Notes under the pieces: model-generated | The model's input: the letters and a program-made list of their open reading frames with translations, nothing else | What the model was told of the DNA's origin: nothing | Database searches by the model: none | Shown: positions 7,209 to 13,887 of the stretch, piece by piece | Position numbering within the stretch: position 1 is the first letter of the stretch | Layout: every line of letters begins with the position of its first letter | NCBI GenBank assembly: GCA_022736595.1 | Contig: DZDC01000062.1 | Location: forward strand, 1 to 13,887 | Length of the DNA stretch: 13,887 nt | DNA from: Draconibacterium orientale | GTDB lineage: Bacteria > Bacteroidota > Bacteroidia > Bacteroidales > UBA1556 | Reading direction: 5' to 3' | Position numbers and translations under genes: made by a program

Positions 7209-8254
7209 AGGTTATCATCTTTGATCTGAATTGCGTAACTACGCCATTTTTCTATTACTTGCTTCATATCATCGGGCAAATTTGAATCAAAAAATACAAA
7301 TTGTTGTGTGTTGGGATGTATAAAACCAAGAGATTTTGCATGCAATGCCTGTCTTGGAATTATATCAAAGCAGTTAGCTACAAATTGTTTATACTTTGTA
7401 AAAGTGGTTCCTTTTAAGATTTGATCTCCACCATAAGTAGCATCACTGAAAAGGGGGTGTCCCAAATAACGCATGTGGGCACGAATTTGATGGGTGCGAC
7501 CCGTTTCTAAAGTACATTCGATGAGACTGACATAGTTGAAACTTTCGATTACTTTGTAGTGAGTTATCGCATGTTTGCCATAGGAGCCATCAGGAAATAC
7601 AGCCATCACTCGTCGGTCTTTGGCACTCCTACCCACATGCCCCACAATGGTTCCAGTGCTTTCTTTGGGTGTGCCCCAAATTAATGCAATGTACTTCCGT
7701 TGAATACTATGCTCAAAAAACTGTACAGCTAACTTACTTTGTGCAATTTCATTCTTTGCAACTAGCAAAATACCACTGGTATCCTTATCGATTCGATGAA
7801 CTAAATTGGGGATTGTGGGCTCATCTAGATGAGTTTTACTTAAATGAAAGGTTAAGGCATTGAGTAAAGTTTGGTCGTAGTTGTTGTAACCGGGATGCAC
7901 CACCATACCTGGTCTTTTGTTGATAATCATAATATCGTCGTCTTCATAAACAATATTAATATCAATTTCTTGAGGAACGATTACAACCTCACGCGGAGGG
8001 GTAGATAATACAATTCTAATTTGATCGAGGGGTTTGACTCGGTAATTGGATTTCACCTCCTTGTCATTCACCAAAACGCTACCGGCTTTGATGGCATTTT
8101 GAAGTTTGTTTCGGGTAACGCTTTCAATGCGACCCATTAGAAACTTGTCGATGCGCAGCATCTGCTGGCCTTTATCTACACTAAAATTATAATGTTCATA
8201 GAGTTCGTCCGATCCTAACTCTTCATCTTCATTGATTACTAACTCTTCACTCAT
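7205..8254 (-). CDS. rluD: RluA/RluD-family 23S rRNA pseudouridine synthase
   Basis: A 349-aa protein that converts uridines to pseudouridine in large-subunit rRNA, probably in the helix 69 region if it is a true RluD orthologue. After a ~30-residue acidic N-terminus comes an S4 RNA-binding domain (about 34-80, LRIDKFLMGRIESVTRNKLQ). The catalytic domain contains HRIDKDTSGILLVAKN at 153-168, whose D156 is the catalytic aspartate of the family. Further support comes from ETGRTHQIRAHMRYLGHPLFSD and RQALHAKSLGF. It is the last gene of a leftward block with a PASTA protein and a T9SS protein: its ATG overlaps the stop of the T9SS gene by 1 nt (TAATG), which suggests translational coupling. Its own stop overlaps the convergent 7TM-HD gene. 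The family is certain; the exact target uridines are not. Confidence 0.93.
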   Translation of the reverse strand: MSEELVINEDEELGSDELYEHYNFSVDKGQQMLRIDKFLMGRIESVTRNKLQNAIKAGSVLVNDKEVKSNYRVKPLDQIRIVLSTPPREVVIVPQEIDINIVYEDDDIMIINKRPGMVVHPGYNNYDQTLLNALTFHLSKTHLDEPTIPNLVHRIDKDTSGILLVAKNEIAQSKLAVQFFEHSIQRKYIALIWGTPKESTGTIVGHVGRSAKDRRVMAVFPDGSYGKHAITHYKVIESFNYVSLIECTLETGRTHQIRAHMRYLGHPLFSDATYGGDQILKGTTFTKYKQFVANCFDIIPRQALHAKSLGFIHPNTQQFVFFDSNLPDDMKQVIEKWRSYAIQIKDDNL

Positions 8255-10194
8255 TATTTTTGAATCACTATTTTATGATTTTCAATCCATTGATTTGGAC
8301 TGACCAATTGTAAATAATAAACCCCATTGGCTAAATGACTTAAGTCAATGGAAGTTGCATTTTGCTGCGAAAATACCCTTTGACCTTGAATATTGAAAAC
8401 GTCAATATTTACTTCGCTCAATGCTGTGGATTGGGCGAATTTTAAGAAAAATCGACCATTGCTTGGATTAGGATAAACGGTCAACTTCCTTTCTTGGCTT
8501 TTGGGTTTTTCAATTCCAACATGTGCATATTCTGAAGTGCCAAGAATGGGTCGAATCATTGGGCAGCCCTCATAAACTGAATTAACCCAACTGCCACTGG
8601 TATTGGTGAAGAGCTTTTGATTTTGATTGTTGTTAAAGTCAAAACCGATATTGAGATTGTCTTTAGTGGTTTGTCTCCAGCCGATATAAAACTTTCCTGC
8701 TACACCAATGGGTTCGTTGAGCACGTAGGTATGAAAGGCAAAAAGCTCATCTTCGTATTCGGGCTTGCGACCTGACTGCTCGTAAATTATATTTCCTGGT
8801 TTACCATTGTTGTCGCCCCAAATGGTGAGGTAAAAATATTGCTGGCTTGCTGCGGTTATGGTTTGATTAAAATACATCATCACCGATCTTAGCGTATCGG
8901 GTTCAAAGGCTTCAAATTGAAGTGCCACTTTACCACCGTTTACCGATAGACCGTACCCAGCTTCTGCTGTACCATCATCAAATGCCATATAGTTGTAAAA
9001 ATTTTGGTAAAAAGCCATGGTATCATTGGCACTGATGATGTCGGGAGGAGGTGAATTTGTAAAAATCCTATACAAAACCCTAAATTCAGGATACGGAGAA
9101 TTAGATATATAAGAGGAAAAGTTATGATCTGGTTTGTAATAAGCCACCACTTGCGAGGCTACTGGAACCGTTGCAGGGATTGGATTTGCTTCTGCCAAAG
9201 TGTCCTTGGTATATAGATCAAAGATATATAAATATTGATCTACGCTTTTGGAGTTTAGCACATCATCCATATTTCTGAAGTAAATTCCTTTATTGAAATT
9301 TATCATCGCTGATGGCCCCGCTGCTTGATACTGATTCCATGGAATCGATTGATAATCTTTCAAAGCAGTGGTAAGATAGTTAAGGATGGCAATGTCGTTA
9401 TATGAAGTGTCGTAAAGATTTCTGCTTTTATCGAGCACGATGTAATCAACATTCCAGTGGCAGTGTAATCCACTTCTCCAGCTTGGTATTTCAGGCGCAG
9501 GAAGATGGGCATAATTGACAAATCTGAATTGAAAATTTGATTTAAAGTATTGAGTATCGACAATAGCAATGAGCACTTGTTGAAAGCTGGTGTCGTAATG
9601 CACTCTGAAGGAGTCTAACGACATTCCTTTGTGGTTCCACACGCTTTTCCATCGATCAAAAGTTGGATTATAAAACTGAAGTACCAGAGAATCTCCTTCG
9701 TTGGGTTGCGCTCCTAATCCTTGTGGTTGAAAGAAAAAACTAAAGTAAATGGAATCGGAGGGCTTTAACTTATAAGGAAAAGGTATTTTTAGACTATCGA
9801 GTCGGATGGGTTTTGAGAGCAAAGTATCAGCAGGGCTTGTAAAACTGGTCATGGAAGGATATACATGACCTCTCGAATCCATGGCGTCAAAAGTAGCCAC
9901 ACCAATACTTGGTGGATTTACAGCATAGGAACGATTTACAAAAACACTCTTGGATATCCATTTTGTGGAATCGGGATAGAAAATGGGAGCACTAAAATCT
10001 TCTATAAAAGGAAGTTGTAACAATACATTACTTTTGCTCCCCTTTAGATGCGAAGGTGTATTTTTTACTCGTAAGAGTTGTGCCTGTGCCGTTGGGGCTA
10101 GGAGGCTTTCTTGAGCCAATAAAAATTGGCTTAAACTACTTAAAGTCAGTAAAGCAACGATAATAAAAAGGGACTTATTCGGTAATTTGAGCAT
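8254..10194 (-). CDS. Secreted T9SS type A sorting-domain protein of unknown function
   Basis: A secreted protein of 646 aa from the start chosen here. The mature C-terminus is a type IX secretion sorting domain (last ~77 residues): KLTVYPNPSNGRF, DVFNIQGQRVF, LANGVYYLQL and KIVIQK are the classic conserved blocks. The N-terminus (MLKLPNKSLFIIVALLTLSS) is a Sec signal peptide with likely cleavage after LLA, before QES. I prefer the ATG at 10194 over one 45 nt further upstream (10239) because it leaves a normal signal peptide and cuts the overlap with the PASTA gene from 65 to 20 nt. The ~540-residue middle is rich in aromatic residues and in Asn/Ser/Asp, with no enzyme motif I recognise. A stretch around MAFDDGTAEAGYGLSVNGGKVA resembles beta-sandwich segments seen in other T9SS cargo proteins. 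It is probably exported to the cell surface or medium; its function is unknown. Confidence 0.88.
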   Translation of the reverse strand: MLKLPNKSLFIIVALLTLSSLSQFLLAQESLLAPTAQAQLLRVKNTPSHLKGSKSNVLLQLPFIEDFSAPIFYPDSTKWISKSVFVNRSYAVNPPSIGVATFDAMDSRGHVYPSMTSFTSPADTLLSKPIRLDSLKIPFPYKLKPSDSIYFSFFFQPQGLGAQPNEGDSLVLQFYNPTFDRWKSVWNHKGMSLDSFRVHYDTSFQQVLIAIVDTQYFKSNFQFRFVNYAHLPAPEIPSWRSGLHCHWNVDYIVLDKSRNLYDTSYNDIAILNYLTTALKDYQSIPWNQYQAAGPSAMINFNKGIYFRNMDDVLNSKSVDQYLYIFDLYTKDTLAEANPIPATVPVASQVVAYYKPDHNFSSYISNSPYPEFRVLYRIFTNSPPPDIISANDTMAFYQNFYNYMAFDDGTAEAGYGLSVNGGKVALQFEAFEPDTLRSVMMYFNQTITAASQQYFYLTIWGDNNGKPGNIIYEQSGRKPEYEDELFAFHTYVLNEPIGVAGKFYIGWRQTTKDNLNIGFDFNNNQNQKLFTNTSGSWVNSVYEGCPMIRPILGTSEYAHVGIEKPKSQERKLTVYPNPSNGRFFLKFAQSTALSEVNIDVFNIQGQRVFSQQNATSIDLSHLANGVYYLQLVSPNQWIENHKIVIQK

Positions 10195-11002
10195 CGATAC
10201 TGTCTTGTTGAGATTGAATTTTAAGTAGGTATTCTTCAAAATTAAAATTTTGATTGGATTTATACCAAAGTTCTACCGTTTGTCCTTTTTGCACATTAGT
10301 ATTTTTGGCGAAGTTGGGGTTTTGGCGATAAACTCTTACCGCAGAAGTATCGTCACCAGTATCAAAATGTTCGTTTCCAAGGTTGAGTGATGAAAGATGA
10401 ATTTGCTTGATGGCCTCACTGCGTGTCAAACCGATAAGGATAGGCATTTGTAAAAGAGCACTGTTTTCACCCAATCCAAGTACCAATTCAATTCCAGAGC
10501 CTTTTAAAATGCGAGTACCTGGCTTGATGGGTAAACCTCTGTATTTTTGTTCAACCACCGCATCTTGTGCAATATCAGGCACATAGCTTAATTTAGTTAT
10601 ATTTAAACCGTAAGTTTCGATAACGCTTTTTGCATTTCGCAAGGATAAATCTAAGAGATTGGGCATATCAACCAATTGTGGAGTTTTAGAGACCACCGTT
10701 AGATAAATTTTTCTGCCTGATTTTACCAAAGAATTGGGTTCAGGGTCTTGTGATACAATACTGCCCTTTTCTCGTGTAAGATCGTAAATAGAATCGATTA
10801 CGATGAGTTCAAAATCGTTGTATTCGCTCTTGCCTTTAATTTCTTCGAGGTAAAAACCTGTTAAGTCAGGAACTTTTATTTCTTGTCCGTGTCGAGTAAA
10901 GGCATTTAACGACATTATAATAAGCACTATAAACCCAATTCCTGTTACTGATACAAGCAGAATGTGTTTACGTACTCTTTTGTCTTTTAATATATTAGGC
11001 AT
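10175..11002 (-). CDS. PASTA-domain single-pass membrane protein
   Basis: A 275-aa protein with a short basic N-terminus (DKRVRKH), one membrane helix at about residues 14-34 and three PASTA domains outside: about 40-105 (VPDLTGFYLEEI...VSQDPEPN), 108-177 (MPNLLDLSLRNAKSVIETYGL...IKPGTRI) and 183-248 (MPILIGLTRSEAIKQI...RQNPNFAKNTNVQKGQTVELW). A short charged Gln-rich tail follows. PASTA domains bind peptidoglycan or its fragments and usually hang from penicillin-binding proteins or Ser/Thr kinases. Here no kinase or transpeptidase domain is present, so this is a stand-alone PASTA protein. It is transcribed divergently from ddl, in keeping with a peptidoglycan-linked role, and it starts the leftward block with the T9SS and pseudouridine synthase genes. 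Its 3' end overlaps the start of the T9SS gene by 20 nt. Confidence 0.92.
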   Translation of the reverse strand: MPNILKDKRVRKHILLVSVTGIGFIVLIIMSLNAFTRHGQEIKVPDLTGFYLEEIKGKSEYNDFELIVIDSIYDLTREKGSIVSQDPEPNSLVKSGRKIYLTVVSKTPQLVDMPNLLDLSLRNAKSVIETYGLNITKLSYVPDIAQDAVVEQKYRGLPIKPGTRILKGSGIELVLGLGENSALLQMPILIGLTRSEAIKQIHLSSLNLGNEHFDTGDDTSAVRVYRQNPNFAKNTNVQKGQTVELWYKSNQNFNFEEYLLKIQSQQDSIDAQITE

Positions 11003-11180
11003 AAAAAGCGAATTTTAATATGACTTGGAATATTCTTCCAAAAGGAATGGTTTTAAAACTGTAAAAGTAATGGTTTATTGCATTGTTTTAGTTCTTGGTT
11101 TTTAGCTCTTGGTTGTCAATAAAAAATAGAGATATTCGTTTCCTTTTTTTAATTATTCTTTACTTTTACCTCTTAAACTA
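11003..11180. other. Divergent intergenic region between the PASTA gene and ddl
   Basis: 178 bp with no gene. Near-matches to the -7 box (TACTTTTA) occur on both strands (11062-11069 minus, 11161-11168 plus) but lack TTTG at the right spacing, so the two divergent promoters are not securely placed. A 13-bp near-perfect direct repeat, TTTTAG(T/C)TCTTGG, lies at 11086-11098 and 11100-11112. Confidence 0.5.
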
Positions 11181-12173
11181 ATGAATCAATTTATGTCAAG
11201 CCTCAAAAAAATAGCAGTTATTTGCGGTGGCTACTCCAGCGAAAGTGTTATTTCGCTTCGAAGTGCCGACTTTGTCATGAACAACATCAACAAAGACAAA
11301 TACCATCCATTTAAAGTAATTATCGAACCCAAAAGATGGTATTGTCTCCAAGATGGCTTTGAGTACGAAGTTAATAGAGCAGATTTTTCAATCACAATTG
11401 ATTCAAAGAAAGTAGTATTTGATGGTGTTTACAATATTATTCACGGTACGCCTGGCGAAGATGGAAAACTGCAGGCTTACTTCGAAATGTTAAATATTCC
11501 TGTTAGTTCGAGTAGTTCTATTGTTTCAGGCTTGACTTTTAATAAAGCTTTTTGCAATTATGCTGTTAAGGCTTTGGGAGTGAACGTCAATCCATCTTTA
11601 CATTTATTCAAGAGACAACCAATTGATGTTGAAGCTATAGTTAAGCATGTGGGTTTTCCTTGTTTTGTTAAACCCAACGCTGGTGGAAGCAGTATTGGAA
11701 TGTCGAAGGTAAAGCAAAAGGAGGATTTAGTTGGTGCCATAGAGCGCGCTTATCAAGAGGACGACGAAGTTTTGGTGGAAGCTTTTTTTGAAGGTAGAGA
11801 AGTTACCTGTGGGTTGATTATTTCAAATGGAGTGACTACTGTTTTTCCGTTATGCGAAATAGTAAGCAAAAAGGAATTCTTTGACTATGAGGCCAAATAT
11901 ACAGAATCGCTTGTGAGTGAAATAATTCCTGCTCCCATCGATGAAGAAGTGGCCCATGTTATTAAAGCTACCGCTGTTTATGTTTACAAAAAGCTCAATA
12001 TGAAAGGTGTGGTGCGCATGGACTTTCTATTTAATGATAAAACCTATGTTTTTCTTGAGGCCAATACAATTCCTGGAATGTCGGCTCAAAGTATTGTGCC
12101 CCAGATGGCTCGGTCGTTTGGTTGGACCAATATGCAATTGTTAGATACTATTTTAAACCCTTTGTTTGCATAA
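11181..12173 (+). CDS. ddl: D-alanine--D-alanine ligase
   Basis: A 330-aa ATP-grasp enzyme that joins two D-alanines with ATP in the cytoplasm, supplying the dipeptide end of the peptidoglycan precursor. The N-terminal domain opens with KKIAVICGGYSSESVISLRS, a Bacteroidota variant of the usual GGxSxE start. The ATP-grasp core shows FVKPNAGGSSIGMSKV (162-177), EGREVTCGLI, and the metal-binding set D281 (VVRMDF), E293 and N295 (LEANTIPGMS). An in-frame ATG at 11193 (MSSLKK) is an alternative start that would shorten the protein by four residues; nothing in the sequence decides between them. The gene is divergent from the PASTA gene, and no mur genes are adjacent. Confidence 0.97.
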   Translation: MNQFMSSLKKIAVICGGYSSESVISLRSADFVMNNINKDKYHPFKVIIEPKRWYCLQDGFEYEVNRADFSITIDSKKVVFDGVYNIIHGTPGEDGKLQAYFEMLNIPVSSSSSIVSGLTFNKAFCNYAVKALGVNVNPSLHLFKRQPIDVEAIVKHVGFPCFVKPNAGGSSIGMSKVKQKEDLVGAIERAYQEDDEVLVEAFFEGREVTCGLIISNGVTTVFPLCEIVSKKEFFDYEAKYTESLVSEIIPAPIDEEVAHVIKATAVYVYKKLNMKGVVRMDFLFNDKTYVFLEANTIPGMSAQSIVPQMARSFGWTNMQLLDTILNPLFA

Positions 12174-12193
12174 ATTAATATTCAATACCTTTG
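12165..12193 (+). promoter_or_regulatory. Candidate promoter of the response regulator gene
   Basis: TTTG (12165-12168), a 17-nt spacer and TACCTTTG (12186-12193) match the Bacteroidota consensus exactly. The -33 element lies inside the last codons of ddl. Transcription would begin near 12200, about 20 nt before the ATG at 12221, so the regulator can be made independently of ddl. Confidence 0.6.
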
Positions 12194-12220
12194 GAATTCT
12201 AAATAACATTCAAAAAACCT

Positions 12221-12883
12221 ATGGCAATACGAATCTATATAGTGGATGACCATCAATTATTTATTGATGGATTAAAGTCAATACTTGCCATGTCGGATGA
12301 GATTGAAGTGGTGGGAGAAGCTAATCATGGACAAAAATGCCTCGAAGATCTAAATAAGGTGAGCTTTGATGTTTTGCTCACTGATATTAGTATGCCAGGT
12401 ATGAATGGCGAAGAGTTGAGTCGATTGGCTCTGGCTGTAAAGCCTGATTTAAAGATTATTACGCTATCAATGCATCAGGATTTTAGTTATATCAATGCTA
12501 TGATAAAAGCAGGTGTTCAGGGATATATTCTTAAAAATACTGGGGCTCGAGAATTGAAAGCCGCCATTCTAACCGTTTACTCAGGGGCAAATTTCTACTC
12601 TGAAAAAGTGAAAGAAATTATTATTCAGGGGTTTAGTAGTGACAATGAAACTTCCTCAGTGCCCAAATGGGAAGTGCCCAAAGATGTGGTGATTACGCCA
12701 CAAGAAAAGAAAATTCTAAACTTAGTCATAAACGGTATGAACAGTAATGAAATAGCTGAAATGCTTGAAATTAGCTACCATACCGTTACGGTTCATCGCA
12801 AAAACATTAATGCTAAATTAGGGGTCAGCACCATCAGCGAATTACACGCAGCCATTAAAAAGATGGAAATTAGATTCTCTTAA
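12221..12883 (+). CDS. NarL/LuxR-family response regulator
   Basis: A 220-aa two-component regulator. The receiver domain (about 3-120) has the acidic pair D9-D10, the phospho-acceptor D55 in LLTDISMPGMNG, the switch position T81 or S83 and the conserved K105 in YILKNTGARE. A linker leads to a LuxR-type helix-turn-helix (about 152-212): VITPQEKKILNLVINGMNSNEIAEML followed by SYHTVTVHRKNINAKLGVST. All residues needed for phosphorylation are present. No histidine kinase gene is in the window, so it is an orphan here; a partner may be encoded elsewhere. It has its own candidate promoter overlapping the end of ddl. Its stop codon overlaps the convergent lipoate-ligase-like gene by 4 nt. Target genes are unknown. 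Confidence 0.95.
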   Translation: MAIRIYIVDDHQLFIDGLKSILAMSDEIEVVGEANHGQKCLEDLNKVSFDVLLTDISMPGMNGEELSRLALAVKPDLKIITLSMHQDFSYINAMIKAGVQGYILKNTGARELKAAILTVYSGANFYSEKVKEIIIQGFSSDNETSSVPKWEVPKDVVITPQEKKILNLVINGMNSNEIAEMLEISYHTVTVHRKNINAKLGVSTISELHAAIKKMEIRFS

Positions 12884-13500
12884 AATTCATTCAAAGTTTG
12901 CTGTATTTCTAATTCCAAACACCCCTTAAAATCATCAAAATTTATTGCATATCCTTCTAACAACAAGGAGGTTATAAATTCATTATGACTTCTTCCGTTT
13001 CTGTAGTCGGGTTCGCGCTTGGGATGTTTTAAATATTTTGCAATTTTTTCCACTTCCTCTTCAAGATTAAGAATAGCATGGTAAAACATGGCGCTTGAAG
13101 TGCGGTAAATGGAGGATCCTAGAATTTTTTTTTGATTTATCGAAAGATCAGAGATCCCTTTTTGGTGGATGGAATGAACTCCCATTTCTAATAAGCATTT
13201 CTGAATGGGTTGGTTTGCAATTTCAAAATATTTTTGAGCTTTAATATTGCTTTTGATGGGCATTTTAATACTTATAACACACATTTTTGGGCTAATAAAG
13301 ACACTTTCTCCACCCGAATGACGCTGAATTATTTTTACGCCATCAGCTTTTATGAGGTCAAGGTGTAATGAGGTTTCCGGAATATTAGATCTTCCCAAAA
13401 CTGCTATATCTGCCATTGGCCGAAAAACCATAAATCCCTTATCTTGATTCGATTGTAGAAGATTAAGATCGGGGAGGTCGTAGCTTTGGGTGTGATCCAT
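12880..13500 (-). CDS. Lipoate-protein ligase family protein, single catalytic domain
   Basis: A 206-aa protein of the LplA/LipB/BirA catalytic fold, the enzymes that attach lipoate or octanoate to lipoyl domains of 2-oxoacid dehydrogenases and GcvH. Evidence: FRPMADIAVLGRSN at 26-39; IIQRHSGGESVF at 57-68, matching the RRxSGGGAVF loop; GISDLSINQKKILGSSIYR at 115-133, matching the catalytic-lysine region (K125 candidate); and KREPDYRNGRSH, found in related ligases. It lacks the C-terminal accessory domain of E. coli LplA (338 aa) and so resembles the short ligases. The loop departs from consensus: the third Gly is Glu (E65), and the following His-Asp is Ile-Ser (I69, S70). It could therefore be a diverged ligase, an acyl-carrier transferase, or inactive. 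It converges with the response regulator, with stops overlapping by 4 nt. Confidence 0.82.
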   Translation of the reverse strand: MDHTQSYDLPDLNLLQSNQDKGFMVFRPMADIAVLGRSNIPETSLHLDLIKADGVKIIQRHSGGESVFISPKMCVISIKMPIKSNIKAQKYFEIANQPIQKCLLEMGVHSIHQKGISDLSINQKKILGSSIYRTSSAMFYHAILNLEEEVEKIAKYLKHPKREPDYRNGRSHNEFITSLLLEGYAINFDDFKGCLELEIQQTLNEF

Positions 13501-13719
13501 AGAATATTTTATAAAAAAACGACTTTAATTGGGTTAGTATTCCAAGTCCAGATGAAAGCTTTTTATGAGGCGACGGGGGTGGGGTACATAAGTGTTTTGT
13601 ATGTTCTAATAGGTCAATCTTCTTTGAATACCACCCGAAAGATTCAGACGGCAGCGGAAGTAGTTTTCGTCAGTGGCAACCTTATTTATAAGTGGCTACC
13701 TTATTTATATGAATTTAAC
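13501..13719. other. Unassigned region between the lipoate-ligase-like gene and the nuclease tail
   Basis: About 220 bp with no convincing gene. A 105-codon plus-strand frame runs through it, but it overlaps genes on both sides and has no recognisable domain. The part at roughly 13565-13680 is richer in G+C than the flanks (GAGGCGACGGGGGTGGGG near 13568). Its minus strand has a short open stretch (ATDENYFRCRLNLSGGIQRR) ending in a TAG, which may be a gene remnant. The right end is a tandem repeat. Confidence 0.5.
13672..13709. repeat. 19-bp tandem direct repeat
   Basis: AGTGGCAACCTTATTTATA (13672-13690) is followed at once by AGTGGCTACCTTATTTATA (13691-13709), with one mismatch. The array stops 10 bp before the stop codon of the minus-strand nuclease tail, so it lies immediately downstream of that gene. 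Confidence 0.85.
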
Positions 13720-13887
13720 TTAAAGTGCTTCTATTTCTTCCTTGCTCAAACCGGTCAGCTCAGAAATATCATCGAGGGGCATGCCTTTCTTCTTCATATT
13801 TGAAGCCACTTTCTTCATTCCACTTTCTTCGCCTTTCTTTATCCCAATTTCTTCGCCTTTTTGTAAACCTATTTCTTCACCTTTAAT
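13720..13887 (-). CDS. C-terminal tail of an Rpn/PD-(D/E)XK nuclease-family ('transposase') protein, partial
   Basis: On the minus strand an open frame enters from the right edge and ends at TAA 13720-13722, giving the last 55 residues of a larger protein. It reads as three 8-residue repeats (KGEEIGLQ, KGEEIGIK, KGEESGMK) followed by a charged helix and the ending ISELTGLSKEEIEAL. This repeat plus 'LTGLSxEEIExL' tail is typical of the C-terminus of Rpn-family recombination-promoting nucleases, often annotated as PD-(D/E)XK nuclease-family transposases. The catalytic N-terminal domain lies outside the window, so its integrity and activity cannot be judged. Family members are DNA endonucleases that promote RecA-independent recombination and often occur in many copies per genome. 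The opposite-strand frame over this region is its shadow. Confidence 0.78.
   Translation of the reverse strand: MKGEEIGLQKGEEIGIKKGEESGMKKVASNMKKKGMPLDDISELTGLSKEEIEAL
13813..13884 (-). repeat. Three 24-bp repeats encoding KGEE(I/S)G units
   Basis: Three consecutive in-frame 24-nt units encode 8-residue repeats with the pattern K-G-E-E-(I/S)-G-(L/I/M)-(Q/K). The array may continue beyond the window edge. Unit number in such Rpn tails can vary by slippage without loss of frame. Confidence 0.8.

Noticed and set aside
10195..10239. Upstream ATG (10239) as start of the T9SS protein
   Set aside because: It adds 15 residues before an otherwise normal signal peptide and lengthens the overlap with the PASTA gene; the ATG at 10194 fits better, though this is not proven.
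13486..13803. Plus-strand 105-codon gene at the right end
   Set aside because: It overlaps the start of the lipoate-ligase-like gene and the minus-strand Rpn-type tail, has no recognisable domain, and includes the 19-bp tandem repeat.

Overview
The window looks like ordinary chromosome from an AT-rich member of the Bacteroidota. Three things point there: a protein with a C-terminal type IX secretion (T9SS) sorting domain, candidate promoters of the Bacteroidota type (TTTG, 17 nt, TAnnTTTG), and start codons without clear Shine-Dalgarno sequences. The lineage below phylum cannot be fixed from this sequence. I see no rRNA, tRNA, CRISPR array, complete insertion sequence or prophage.

Left end (1-2737, + strand): the 3' part of a collagen-like, tail-fibre-like surface protein gene cut by the window edge, with a 117-bp internal repeat, followed by a UbiD-family prenyl-FMN decarboxylase gene. 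Next is a leftward block (4814 to 2744) that reads as one operon: an MBL-fold hydrolase, a diacylglycerol-kinase-family lipid kinase and a SUI1/YciH-type translation factor. A 330-bp divergent region (4815-5144) separates it from the next gene; it holds a good candidate promoter and a perfect 22-bp palindrome.

Centre (5145-12173): a 7TM-HD protein of the PgpH type (candidate c-di-AMP phosphodiesterase) on +, converging on a leftward three-gene block (PASTA membrane protein, T9SS cargo protein, RluD-like pseudouridine synthase) whose reading frames overlap or abut. Divergent from that block is ddl (D-Ala-D-Ala ligase). Together ddl, the PASTA protein and the HD protein give the centre a cell-envelope theme.

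Right end (12221-13887): an orphan NarL/LuxR response regulator with its own candidate promoter, a convergent short lipoate-protein-ligase-family gene with a diverged glycine motif, about 220 bp of unassigned DNA ending in a 19-bp tandem duplication, and at the edge on the minus strand the C-terminal tail of an Rpn/PD-(D/E)XK-type nuclease ('transposase') gene that begins outside the window.

I found no clearly new multi-gene system. The observations most worth a check are the palindrome/promoter pair before the MBL operon, the collagen-like repeat gene, the nuclease tail with its adjoining repeat, and the altered motif in the lipoate-ligase-like protein.
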